NCBI GenBank assembly: GCA_964558315.1 | Contig: CAZLCL010000004.1 | Coordinates: forward strand, 1 to 49,970 | Origin: MWCM01 sp964558315 | GTDB lineage: Bacteria; Patescibacteriota; UBA1384; XYA2-FULL-43-10 | DNA: 49,970 nt | Reading direction: 5' to 3' | Shown here: positions 43,502 through 49,970 of the stretch, one piece after another | Layout of the letters: each line of letters opens with the position of its first letter | Position numbering within the stretch: position 1 is the stretch's first letter | The notes under the pieces: model-generated | What the model saw: only the letters and a program-made list of their open reading frames with translations | Databases searched by the model: none | Told to the model about the DNA's origin: nothing | Made by a program: the position numbers and the translations under genes

Positions 43502-43530
43502 AGTCCGCCCGCCGGGTCGGCGGGCGGACT
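43502..43530 (-). terminator. Strong terminator after the 70-residue zinc-ribbon gene
   Basis: A 13-bp perfect GC hairpin (AGTCCGCCCGCCG with CGGCGGGCGGACT, three-base loop) followed on the minus strand by TTTTCTTTTT. Among the strongest hairpins in the window. Confidence 0.85.
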
Positions 43531-43556
43531 GGATCTCATAATGCTACTGCGACCCC

Positions 43557-43769
43557 TTAGCACCTCCGGTGCTTCCATGCACCGGTGTTAATTTCTTGCT
43601 CCATACACTTGGGACAACCCGGTTGACTACATTGAATGCATCTTTTGAGGGTGTTCCGCGCAACCGGCGGGTCGGCTTTGGGCCTCGGTCCATGGAGCCC
43701 AGCCCCGCAATGAGGGCATTTCTTCTCCGCGTTCACGCCGTTAACTCTTGATGCAGACCTCTTTGCCAC
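43557..43769 (-). CDS. Small zinc-ribbon-like protein, attenuator-controlled
   Basis: 70 residues, starting at GTG after an AAGGGG SD. Cysteines are arranged as CPHC, then CIQC and CPKC, with two further cysteines, suggesting one or two zinc sites. The rest is basic, with NTLKRC and AWKHRRC. The open frame extends upstream to 43862, but that part runs through an intrinsic terminator, so the GTG at 43769 is the sensible start. It is much richer in GC than its neighbours, has its own promoter, leader ORF and terminators, and belongs to no family I recognise. Function unknown. Confidence 0.6.
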   Translation of the reverse strand: MAKRSASRVNGVNAEKKCPHCGAGLHGPRPKADPPVARNTLKRCIQCSQPGCPKCMEQEINTGAWKHRRC

Positions 43770-43820
43770 AGATATCCCCTTTCGTGCTGTATTGAAAAGC
43801 GTATGCCCTTCAAGCAGAAC

Positions 43821-43846
43821 AAAAAAACCGCCTTTTGGCGGCTGAT
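43821..43846 (-). terminator. Attenuator terminator before the zinc-ribbon gene
   Basis: On the minus strand CCGCC-AAAA-GGCGG followed by TTTTTTTG. The 5' side (ATCAGCCGC, 43838-43846) can alternatively pair with GCGGTTGAT (43869-43877), which covers the leader stop codon: nine pairs including one G-U. Confidence 0.78.
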
Positions 43847-43869
43847 CTTTAGATGTCTGCAACGAAGAA

Positions 43870-43929
43870 TCAACCGCTGTGCGGACAGATTAGAATAACA
43901 CCAATAATAAGTGATTCTGATCGCTTCAT
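43870..43929 (-). CDS. Ile/Leu-rich leader peptide
   Basis: 19 residues: MKRSESLIIGVILICPHSG. The ATG sits seven bases after the -10, so the transcript is expected to begin at the start codon. Seven of residues 7-14 are Ile, Leu or Val. The final codons and stop form the 5' arm of an antiterminator, and CCGC/GCGG inside codons 15-19 could form a pausing hairpin. Reads as an attenuation leader rather than a working protein. Confidence 0.5.
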   Translation of the reverse strand: MKRSESLIIGVILICPHSG

Positions 43930-43935
43930 GTTAAC

Positions 43936-43964
43936 ATTATATCATATGTAGCAATAAATGTCCA
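43936..43964 (-). promoter_or_regulatory. Promoter of the Ile/Leu-leader unit
   Basis: Minus-strand -35 TGGACA (43959-43964) and perfect -10 TATAAT (43936-43941), spacer 17. Confidence 0.7.
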
Positions 43965-44161
43965 TATTTACCAGCAGTTTTCTCCAGATTTGATCTTTCT
44001 TCTCAAACACCGGTTATTTACCCCGCCTAAAAACCGTTTTTCTTGCACTGGCACAACAAAATCTCCCCATTCCCAACAATCAACGCCTCAGTCAGAATTT
44101 TAAATTCTATTGCTACTTTTTCCATAATTCTTTATTCGTTATTCTTAATTTTATATTTGGC

Positions 44162-45052
44162 TTACTTCTGGCATTTTGGACACCAGTGTGTGCCACGACC
44201 TCCGATTACGGTGCGCTCGATAGCTCCTCCGCAATTATTGGGGCACTTCTGCCCAGTTTTACGGTAAACTAATAGATGCTCGTGAGCTTCGCCCTGCTTG
44301 CCAAAAGCATCTACAAAATTTTCACTAGATGAACCACCAAAATCAATTGCCCGATTCAACACCTTTTGGGCGGCCGAAATTAATTTGCTCCACTCTTGCT
44401 TAGTTAACTTAGACACCAAGCGCATCGGTTTTATACCCGCCTCAAAAAGCGACTCATCGGCATAGATATTCCCCACTCCGGCAATTATGGCTTGATCCAT
44501 TATGAACTGTTTAATCTTGCGATTAGGGAATCTCTTGGCCATCTCAGCTAAATACTCAGGAGTGAGCTCTCCCTCTAAAGGCTCTACTCCAATATTATTA
44601 AATAGGGCCCCATAATTATGATCTTTGATCTTTGATTTTTGAATTATCTTTATCCAGCCGAATCTTCTAATATCGTTAAAATATAGCACGCTTTCGTCAT
44701 CAAAATAAAATATGGCCCTTGTATGTTTATTGGGCAACTTCTCAAGCCATGCACCATCCGGATGGCCTCCACCCTTGCGATTGCGCAAACAAAAATCATT
44801 TTCGCCTGGGCATTCTTCCCATATTAGCTGTCCCGTCATCTTTAGATGGAATAATATTAGATTATCATCATCCAACTCAAAAAAGATATTCTTGGCTCTG
44901 CGGCTAATATTATCAATTTGTTTGCCAATAACTTCTTTTTTGTGTATTTGCACAACCTTGTTGTCGCGATCATCAAAATTCGTGATTCTTTTGCCAATTA
45001 TCACTTTTTTTAAACCCCTAACGATTGTTTCCACTTCCGGTAGCTCAGGCAT
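44162..45052 (-). CDS. mutM: Formamidopyrimidine-DNA glycosylase (Fpg/MutM)
   Basis: 296 residues. Begins MPELPEVETIVRGL, with Pro2/Glu3 as catalytic residues after Met removal. The helix-two-turn-helix region includes AIIAGVGNIYADESLFEAGI. The C-terminal zinc finger is CPNNCGG...CPKC, with the preceding VYRKTGQKC. It removes oxidised purines such as 8-oxoguanine. Slightly longer than the usual 270 because of an insertion around residues 136-146 (IQKSKIKDHN), encoded by a tandem-like repeat at 44616-44645 that resembles intergenic AT repeats. Confidence 0.96.
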   Translation of the reverse strand: MPELPEVETIVRGLKKVIIGKRITNFDDRDNKVVQIHKKEVIGKQIDNISRRAKNIFFELDDDNLILFHLKMTGQLIWEECPGENDFCLRNRKGGGHPDGAWLEKLPNKHTRAIFYFDDESVLYFNDIRRFGWIKIIQKSKIKDHNYGALFNNIGVEPLEGELTPEYLAEMAKRFPNRKIKQFIMDQAIIAGVGNIYADESLFEAGIKPMRLVSKLTKQEWSKLISAAQKVLNRAIDFGGSSSENFVDAFGKQGEAHEHLLVYRKTGQKCPNNCGGAIERTVIGGRGTHWCPKCQK

Positions 45053-45126
45053 AATTAAATACTAAAAAATAATAATCTGTCATTTTGTCTTAGCCTTTTT
45101 TAGATTTCAATTTTGTGTTTTGGATT

Positions 45127-45777
45127 TTAACTTTTGGGTTTCAACGACAGGTATTTTATCGCCTCTGGCAAACATTTTATTTTTATTCCTTCATATACAT
45201 CTTTATAATGAGCCTCAGCATCTAACATATCTAAATCTTGACGCACTATCTGCAAACAAAACGATTTGGGAAAATTTCTTTTAATTTCTTCGAGTGTATC
45301 CGCTAAATCATCAATAAGGATAAAGTTTTCCATTTCGGAGACAATACTTGATAAATGCTTCCACTTTTCTTGGTCTGTAATATAAATATTACTAATCTTA
45401 TTTTTTATGTTCGCATTTTCAATTTTTTTTAATTGATACTTTTCCTCTCCTACGGTTAATATATTTACTTCGTATACCTCTGTGTCAATATTTTTAAAAA
45501 ATTGCTCGACATCATCATATAACATACTCCTAATATCGGAAAAAACTTTTGCCAATCTTGAATCTGCAAGTTTCAAACTGGTCGGTTTAATTTTTACTAG
45601 CCTTTGCAAATGATTACTCGGGTTATATTTGTTGTCCATTCCTTCTAACATATATGTTGTTTTAATATCTTTCATTTCGTAACCCATTCTAAAAAAAGCA
45701 TCAAACAATCTACTATTGAATAGAGATGTATTAAGAATTACACCATCAAAATCAACAAACAGTTTAATCTTTTTCAT
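45127..45777 (-). CDS. HAD-superfamily hydrolase-like protein
   Basis: 216 residues. Motif I is FVDFDGVILNTS (DxDG at residues 9-12). A helical cap follows (about 20-100), then motif II-like NILTVGE, motif III Lys region near ITDQEKWKHLS, and the acidic motif IV FILIDDLADTLEE (near 153). The hydrolase is probably a phosphatase for a small phosphorylated substrate; the exact reaction cannot be read from sequence. It is divergent from the PadR regulator gene and follows no clear operon partner. Confidence 0.83.
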   Translation of the reverse strand: MKKIKLFVDFDGVILNTSLFNSRLFDAFFRMGYEMKDIKTTYMLEGMDNKYNPSNHLQRLVKIKPTSLKLADSRLAKVFSDIRSMLYDDVEQFFKNIDTEVYEVNILTVGEEKYQLKKIENANIKNKISNIYITDQEKWKHLSSIVSEMENFILIDDLADTLEEIKRNFPKSFCLQIVRQDLDMLDAEAHYKDVYEGIKIKCLPEAIKYLSLKPKS

Positions 45778-45851
45778 AATAATAAATATTTGTATTACAA
45801 AATAATAAATATATAGCGTGTTTTTACCTAATTATATCACATAATGCATAT

Positions 45852-45880
45852 TTGACAGGTTAGTTAATTTTAGATAACAT
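45852..45880 (+). promoter_or_regulatory. Promoter for the PadR gene
   Basis: Perfect -35 TTGACA (45852-45857) and -10 TAACAT (45875-45880), spacer 17, in the divergent HAD/PadR gap. The transcript would pass the hairpin at 45935-45960 before reaching the gene. Confidence 0.6.
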
Positions 45881-45934
45881 AATTATACTAAGACCAACAA
45901 GGTAATTATAAAAAATAAAACAGACACCAAAACA

Positions 45935-45960
45935 AAAAAGGCAGTGAACTTGGCCTTTTT
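45935..45960. terminator. Terminator-like hairpin between promoter and PadR gene
   Basis: AAAAAGGC (45935-45942) and GCCTTTTT (45953-45960) form an 8-bp stem with T-runs on either strand. On the plus strand it lies between the PadR promoter and start codon. Its loop and flanks, read on the minus strand (AAGTTCAC and TTTTTTGTTTTGGTGTCTG), resemble the hairpin at 40268-40297. Confidence 0.55.
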
Positions 45961-45968
45961 AATATTGA

Positions 45969-46325
45969 GTGAATAAATCTATGGATATTGATAACCCGCG
46001 TTATTGGAAAAAATTAATCAATCAGGGTCTAATAAAATTCTTTTTGCTAAAAGTTCTTTATAAAGATAAAGAATCTTACGGTTATAAAATTGTCAAAAGA
46101 ATTGAAGAACTATCAGAGGGTGCTTGTCGCCCAACCGAATCAACGATATATCCTGCCTTAGATCAATTAATGAAGGGTAAATATGTTGAGGTTCATGAGA
46201 TATCTAATGGTATGCGCATTAGAAAAATTTATATGTTAAATGAGAGGGGGCGAGCCGCTTATAGAGCCGCCGCTAAAGCATATGGGGAAATTATCCCCCT
46301 GCTTCGTGAATCTATCATGCTCTAA
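45969..46325 (+). CDS. PadR-family transcriptional regulator
   Basis: 118 residues. Winged-helix motif LIKFFLLKVLYKDKESYGYKIVKRIEEL, then RPTESTIYPALDQLMKGKYVEV (the PadR S-T-[IL]-Y-P-x-L motif) and the wing GMRIRKIYMLNERGRAAYR. PadR proteins are dimeric repressors that respond to small molecules or stress. The first codon is GTG (45969); ATG at 45981 is an alternative. Neither has an SD. It may regulate itself or the divergent HAD gene. Confidence 0.9.
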   Translation: MNKSMDIDNPRYWKKLINQGLIKFFLLKVLYKDKESYGYKIVKRIEELSEGACRPTESTIYPALDQLMKGKYVEVHEISNGMRIRKIYMLNERGRAAYRAAAKAYGEIIPLLRESIML

Positions 46326-46335
46326 TGAGTTTATC

Positions 46336-46365
46336 AAGTTCATAAAGTTAGAAAGTTCATAAAGT
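46336..46365. repeat. Short direct repeat between padR and the U32 gene
   Basis: AAGTTCATAAAGT occurs at 46336-46348 and 46353-46365, within an AT-rich gap of related AAGTT/AACTT runs. It has the look of a degenerate intergenic repeat. Confidence 0.5.
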
Positions 46366-46421
46366 CGAATGAATTTATACTTTATAAGCTTTAAAAACTT
46401 TATTAACTTATAACTTTTATT

Positions 46422-47777
46422 ATGCCCGAGCTTTTAATGCCAGCTGGCGATTTAGAAAAAGCTAAAATCGCCTATCAATATGGTGCTGATGCTTGTTATG
46501 GTTCAACAAGTGCTTTTAGCATGCGCACTCGCGAAATCGGGTTTAATTATAAAACGCTTAAAGAAGCGATTGAATATGCCCATTTTATCGGCAAAAAGTT
46601 TTATGTTACTCTTAACACATATCCGCATGAATGTGAAATGGCAAAAATTAGAGCACATGCCCGCAAACTAATTGCCATGCAACCTGATGCAATAATTGTG
46701 GCTGATCCAGGAATTCTGCAAATCGTTAAAAACCAACTCACAAGCTTAAAGAAACTAGATACAAACAAATTTCAAATATTAAAACACAAAACACAAAATA
46801 ATATCGGAACAGTCAAGCAGTATAGCAATAGAATAGAGCTCCACCTATCAACTCAAGCCAATGCCACAAACTCTGAAGCTATCAAATTTTGGGCTAAAAA
46901 CGGAGTCTCTAGAATAATTTTGCCAAGAGAGCTTTCAATTACGGAAATAATCGAGATTAGAAAAAAGGTGCCTAAAAAGATTATGCTGGAGGCTTTTGTT
47001 CATGGTGCTATGTGTAATTCAGTTTCTGGGCGATGCAATCTATCGAATTATTTAAGCTATCGTGACGCCAATCGCGGGACATGTGTCCAAGCCTGTCGCT
47101 GGAAGTATACCTTAGTCGAAGAAAAAAGACCGGGACAATTTATGCCCGTTGAAGAAGATGATCATGGTTCATACATTTACAATTCAAAAGATTTAAATAT
47201 GATTGATCATCTTAAAGAGTTGCACGACGCTGGCATTAAATCATTCAAAGTAGAAGGTCGTAATAAAAGTATATACTACTGTGCCATTGTGGCCAGAGCT
47301 TACAGAAAAGCAATTGATAATTTAGCCCAATCGAAGAACCAAGGTATTAAAGAACTAAAAAGAGAACTTGATACTGTTACCAACCGCGAATACTCCACAG
47401 GCTTCTATTTTGGGAAACCAACTGACGCTGATATAAATTATCAAACTTCTCGCCCCTCTTCCGATTGGCAATTTGTGGGAATTGTAAAAAAGAAACTCGA
47501 CACTAAATTTCATCCTGAATTTATTTCAGGATCTCACAAGATTCCAAAACGAGTTCAAAATGGCAATTGTTATCTAATAGAAGCAAGAAACGAAATTATT
47601 AAAAATTCATGGGTTGAGATAGTAACTCCAGATAAAATCTATAGAAAAAAATTAACTAAATTTACCACTCTCCAAGGAGATGTTTTAGAGAAATTAAATC
47701 CTAACAATCATTTTATCCTCCAGTCGCCAGCTCAACTGTGCAAAAACGCAGTGATTCGCATGAAAAAAACAAATTAA
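46422..47777 (+). CDS. U32 peptidase-family protein (TrhP/YrrO-like)
   Basis: 451 residues. Opens with MPELLMPAGDLEKAKIAYQYGADACYGS. The U32 signature reads EAFVHGAMCNSVSGRCNLSNYLSYRDANRGTCVQACRW (near 193-228), with the cysteines that bind an iron-sulfur cluster in this family. FKVEGRNKSIYYCAIVARAYR follows. Members (YegQ/TrhP, YrrO) hydroxylate tRNA uridine 34 using prephenate, rather than acting as proteases. Two in-frame insertions look like intergenic repeats: KFQILKHKTQNN (near 117) and KFHPEFISGSHKIPKRVQNG (near 362). Ends with a C-terminal beta domain. Confidence 0.92.
   Translation: MPELLMPAGDLEKAKIAYQYGADACYGSTSAFSMRTREIGFNYKTLKEAIEYAHFIGKKFYVTLNTYPHECEMAKIRAHARKLIAMQPDAIIVADPGILQIVKNQLTSLKKLDTNKFQILKHKTQNNIGTVKQYSNRIELHLSTQANATNSEAIKFWAKNGVSRIILPRELSITEIIEIRKKVPKKIMLEAFVHGAMCNSVSGRCNLSNYLSYRDANRGTCVQACRWKYTLVEEKRPGQFMPVEEDDHGSYIYNSKDLNMIDHLKELHDAGIKSFKVEGRNKSIYYCAIVARAYRKAIDNLAQSKNQGIKELKRELDTVTNREYSTGFYFGKPTDADINYQTSRPSSDWQFVGIVKKKLDTKFHPEFISGSHKIPKRVQNGNCYLIEARNEIIKNSWVEIVTPDKIYRKKLTKFTTLQGDVLEKLNPNNHFILQSPAQLCKNAVIRMKKTN
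47508..47565. mobile_element. 58-bp palindromic repeat element inside the U32 gene
   Basis: It begins TTTCATCCTGAATTTATTTC and ends with AAAATGGCA. Arms CATCCTGAA/TTCAGGATC form one hairpin, and the ends resemble the TGTCAT/ATGACA termini of the 39793-39880 element. It is translated in frame as FHPEFISGSHKIPKRVQNG, comparable to Rickettsia palindromic elements that insert within proteins. Confidence 0.65.
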
Positions 47778-48083
47778 TAGATTTTTCTACTCATTATTTA
47801 GAAAAACTAAAAGATAAATTAATTATTTATCACAGCTAAATTTTGTAGTAGTAGCAATTAAATGCAAGCTTGAATATAAAACCAACATTTGTGTAATATT
47901 TCCGTGATCACGGATTTTTTACACTTTTTTATAATTACTTAGTAACTTTTGCGATACTATTGAGATTTGAGAAAACATCTAGAGAACATTTTTGGGAAAG
48001 ATCGTCTTTTCGAAATTTTTAAAGACATTTTTTTTGAGCTCAATGCCTCGTGTGCAATCTTCTGAAATTACAATTATCACTTT
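47778..48083. other. Gene-free convergent gap with an imperfect palindrome
   Basis: No gene is supported. GTGTAATATTTCCGT (47891-47905) and ACGGATTTTTTACAC (47910-47924) form an imperfect 34-base palindrome, 12 of 15 pairs, that may end transcription of the U32 gene. The rest is AT-rich and featureless. Confidence 0.45.
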
Positions 48084-48971
48084 CTAGTTCCTATTTAAAA
48101 TCAGACTGGATGCCCCTGATTCAAAAATAATGTCAATTTTGTTTTCGTTCTGATCATAATCGGAACTTAGCCAGTTTTCTCCGGATTTTGATAAACCGAT
48201 AGCAGAAAAATTGTTACTGGATAGCCCTGATTTATTTTCAACTTTAATTGCATGGCTTAATGGCACTTCTATATCAAAAGTCGAAGCACCGCTTGAAATA
48301 ACAATTTTTACAGCTTTTGACTTATCTCCTATTTTAATCTCCGCTGACGTAGCGCCACTATCTATATCTAATTCGCTTAATATTGATTGTCGTAGATCCA
48401 TGGTAATCTTCGATGCTCCGGAATCAATATTCACTCTCAATGGAAGCTCCGCTGAAGTTTTTAACTCCATCCGATTTTTTATATTGGGATTTAATAAAAA
48501 ATTGCTGATCGGCAATTGATTAATTGATATGGTCTGGGTTTTATTAATTATTTCATTATCAATATCAATTCCACTATTTGATTCGACCCTACCCTCCAGT
48601 ATCTTTTCTGCGCCATCTGACAAGATAAATTCAGCCGCACCAATTTTAAAATCTAAAACTACATTATCTGCGCTGTTAGAGATCTGCTCATTTACCTCGG
48701 TGATTATGCTTTCATTCTTAACTCCTTTGTATACCCAGGCAAACGCAGACACTATAGCTAACACGAGAATTAGAGAAATTACCGAGAGCCAGACTGTATT
48801 TAAACCTTTCTGTGAAAATAGTAATGAGACACCCCAAATAACAAAAATTATCGGCCAAAGACGCCAAATTTCAGACCAAAAACCACCAGAAATTATGCCA
48901 AGATTTGTAGATAACCACAATAATCCAATAATAATTATTATTACCCCCCAAAATAGGCGATTTGCGTTCAT
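48084..48971 (-). CDS. LiaF/toastrack-type membrane protein
   Basis: 295 residues. The N-terminal third has four short membrane helices (WGVIIIIIGLLWLSTNLGII, WPIIFVIWGVSLLF, VWLSVISLILVLAIVSAFAW), like the DUF5668/LiaF membrane domain. The C-terminal domain (about 95-295) is a right-handed beta-repeat fold, with VVLDFKIGAAEFILSDGAEKILEG and SGASKITMDLRQSI, SGATSAEIKIGDKS, SGASTFDIEVP, the so-called toastrack. Similar proteins sense or respond to envelope stress with PspC/LiaF. It overlaps the pspC-like gene by four bases. Confidence 0.82.
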   Translation of the reverse strand: MNANRLFWGVIIIIIGLLWLSTNLGIISGGFWSEIWRLWPIIFVIWGVSLLFSQKGLNTVWLSVISLILVLAIVSAFAWVYKGVKNESIITEVNEQISNSADNVVLDFKIGAAEFILSDGAEKILEGRVESNSGIDIDNEIINKTQTISINQLPISNFLLNPNIKNRMELKTSAELPLRVNIDSGASKITMDLRQSILSELDIDSGATSAEIKIGDKSKAVKIVISSGASTFDIEVPLSHAIKVENKSGLSSNNFSAIGLSKSGENWLSSDYDQNENKIDIIFESGASSLILNRN

Positions 48972-49426
48972 CGCTTCTCCTTTCTTTCAAACGGCAAAAG
49001 AAGCACAATACCAATAATTACTAAGAGTAGTGGCCAAGATTTTGTAAATGACATTTCTGGAAATAAATTGTTTATAACTAATAACAGCCCAAGAATTATT
49101 AAGATGTAGGCAAATATCATATCTCCCCTTGCATTAACTGCCGCTTTTTTAATACCGCCAGCCGCCTTATTAGCCGTCTCTTTAATTTTGTGGCTATCGC
49201 TATCATTAATTTCTTTTTTTATATTATCAGCGTATGATTTACCGCCCTCTTCCGGCATGATAATTAATAAAATTATATATATTAGAGCGCCAGCTCCTTT
49301 AGAAATCAGCAACAATACGAATATGAGCCTAATAATCACAACATCAATCTTAAAATAATCTGCGACACCCAAACAAACTCCACCAATAATTCTGCCATCT
49401 TTAGGTCGTAAAAATTTTGATTCCAT
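48968..49426 (-). CDS. PspC-domain membrane protein
   Basis: 152 residues. Residues about 1-58 are the PspC domain (KFLRPKDGRIIGGVCLGVADYFKIDVVIIRLIFVLLL, then YIILLIIMPEEG). A charged linker leads to two more helices (MIFAYILIILGLLLVINNLF and WPLLLVIIGIVLLLPF). PspC proteins take part in the membrane-stress response, often with LiaF/toastrack partners as here. Start ATG follows GGAGAGA. Confidence 0.9.
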   Translation of the reverse strand: MESKFLRPKDGRIIGGVCLGVADYFKIDVVIIRLIFVLLLISKGAGALIYIILLIIMPEEGGKSYADNIKKEINDSDSHKIKETANKAAGGIKKAAVNARGDMIFAYILIILGLLLVINNLFPEMSFTKSWPLLLVIIGIVLLLPFERKEKR

Positions 49427-49440
49427 GTTATCTCTCCTTT

Positions 49441-49602
49441 TTAATCATGAAAGATATCTCTAAACATAATGCCTAAGCCGATAATAATAATTATTATCGG
49501 CCAAACAATACGATAATTAAATAATGGAATGTAGTTGCCCAAAAAGATTACAGTCCCAAGTAAAATTAGAATTAAGGCTAACAAAACTTTTCTTTCTTTC
49601 AT
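49441..49602 (-). CDS. Small two-helix membrane protein (DUF5668-like)
   Basis: 53 residues: MKERKVLLALILILLGTVIF, a short loop and YRIVWPIIIIIIGLGIMFRD. It has the same helix-loop-WPIIIIIIG pattern as the helices in the two downstream proteins, so it is probably a one-repeat LiaF/DUF5668-type member of the cluster. No clear SD. Confidence 0.65.
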   Translation of the reverse strand: MKERKVLLALILILLGTVIFLGNYIPLFNYRIVWPIIIIIIGLGIMFRDIFHD

Positions 49603-49614
49603 TGGTCTTATCTA

Positions 49615-49851
49615 TTAATAATCATCTGATTTAGAAGCCACCACAAAGAATAAAGTCATTACTCCGATAGCAGTTAAAGCCATACCGACAATAAAAAGTG
49701 TGACAATCAACGTAGTTCCAATTTCACTACTATTTTTAATAGTGTCGGCCCCAACAGAGATAAAATCATTTGTGGAAGCATAAATTAGACCGCTTCCGCA
49801 TGCAATAAATAAAAGTGATAACAGAGCTTTAATTTTTTTGTTTTTTAGCAT
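49615..49851 (-). CDS. Small two-helix membrane protein, unknown function
   Basis: 78 residues: signal-like first helix (LLSLLFIACGSGLIYA) and a second helix (IGTTLIVTLFIVGMALTAIGVMTLFFVV). A GAGAA SD lies just upstream, and a promoter further up. First gene of the PspC/LiaF-like run. Family not recognised. Confidence 0.62.
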   Translation of the reverse strand: MLKNKKIKALLSLLFIACGSGLIYASTNDFISVGADTIKNSSEIGTTLIVTLFIVGMALTAIGVMTLFFVVASKSDDY

Positions 49852-49888
49852 CTTGTTCTCTATTATTAATCCTCTTGACTTTGCTTTA

Positions 49889-49916
49889 ATATTACCACTA
49901 TTTATAATTATTGCAA
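49889..49916 (-). promoter_or_regulatory. Promoter for the envelope-stress cluster
   Basis: Minus-strand -35 TTGCAA (49911-49916) and -10 TAATAT (49889-49894), spacer 16, about 35 bases before the first gene of the cluster. Confidence 0.5.
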
Positions 49917-49942
49917 GAATAAACTAAGTCTTAACTTAAAAA

Positions 49943-49962
49943 AACGAGATTTATCTCTCGTT
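49943..49962 (-). terminator. Terminator of a gene beyond the window
   Basis: AACGAGA/TCTCGTT hairpin (7 bp, six-base loop) followed on the minus strand by a T-run. It lies directly upstream of the cluster promoter, so it probably ends a gene located past 49970. Confidence 0.6.
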
Positions 49963-49970
49963 TTAAGTCG

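Noticed and set aside
43770..43862. Upstream extension of the zinc-ribbon ORF (start at TTG 43862)
   Set aside because: It would translate through an intrinsic terminator (43821-43846); a GTG with SD at 43769 is better.
1..49970. Alternative genetic code with TGA as Gly or Trp
   Set aside because: Conserved genes read through with the standard bacterial code without internal TGA, and TGA appears as a stop, for example after the 53-residue gene.

Overview
The window reads as a piece of a low-GC bacterial chromosome from the Candidate Phyla Radiation (Patescibacteria). The inference rests on the AT-rich composition, tightly packed and overlapping genes, many leaderless or SD-poor starts, a split GlmU-like pair, two-zinc-ribbon and PaaX-type proteins common in this group, and a type IV pilus machine beside a very large surface protein. 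I cannot name the lineage. TGA is used as a stop. One run of 100 N at 7121-7220 marks a scaffold gap.

Layout. 1-8077 (minus): pilus/surface locus, with a giant VWA and glycine-rich surface protein, PilN-, PilO- and PilP-like inner-membrane proteins, the PilB motor and the first codons of a following gene. 8143-9540: MITE-like repeat, GIY-YIG nuclease, tRNA-Trp, rpmG, tRNA-Thr, tRNA-Tyr, tRNA-Thr, which is a remnant of the classic thrU-tyrU-thrT-tuf-rpmG-trpT-secE cluster. 9622-16826: holB-ricT-TPR operon, zinc-ribbon protein, rpmB, M50 protease, a structured RNA candidate with tRNA-Pro, a degenerate PP2C/TM/beta-propeller protein, and a compact SRAP (YedK/HMCES-like) protein. 16963-20300: tyrS-argS and two small unknowns. 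20416-24522: PBP1A facing radA. 24512-37937 (minus): recJ joined to a nearly full division and cell wall cluster, mraZ-ftsL-ftsI-murF-mraY-murD-ftsW-murG-murC-murB-ftsQ, without rsmH and murE. 38302-45777 (minus): glyS, a repeat-rich gap, two small GC-rich genes, a PaaX-like regulator, recO, split glmU, mutM and a HAD protein. 45969-49970: PadR regulator, U32 peptidase/tRNA hydroxylase family protein, and a LiaF/PspC-type envelope-stress membrane cluster.

The most interesting signals are regulatory. Two small GC-rich genes (40045-40206 and 43557-43769) each have a private consensus promoter, a leaderless short peptide rich in Val or Ile/Leu, an intrinsic terminator, and an alternative pairing that overlaps the end of the leader peptide and would disrupt the terminator. 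This is the layout of ribosome-mediated attenuation, upstream of genes of unknown function. Other notable items are a pair of identical operators flanking the PaaX-like gene, a perfect 22-bp inverted repeat between mraZ and ftsL where rsmH is expected, palindromic repeat elements inserted in frame into protein genes, and a 190-nt rod-like RNA candidate.

All calls come from reading the sequence; no database or folding program was used. Promoters and RNA structures are pattern-based predictions.
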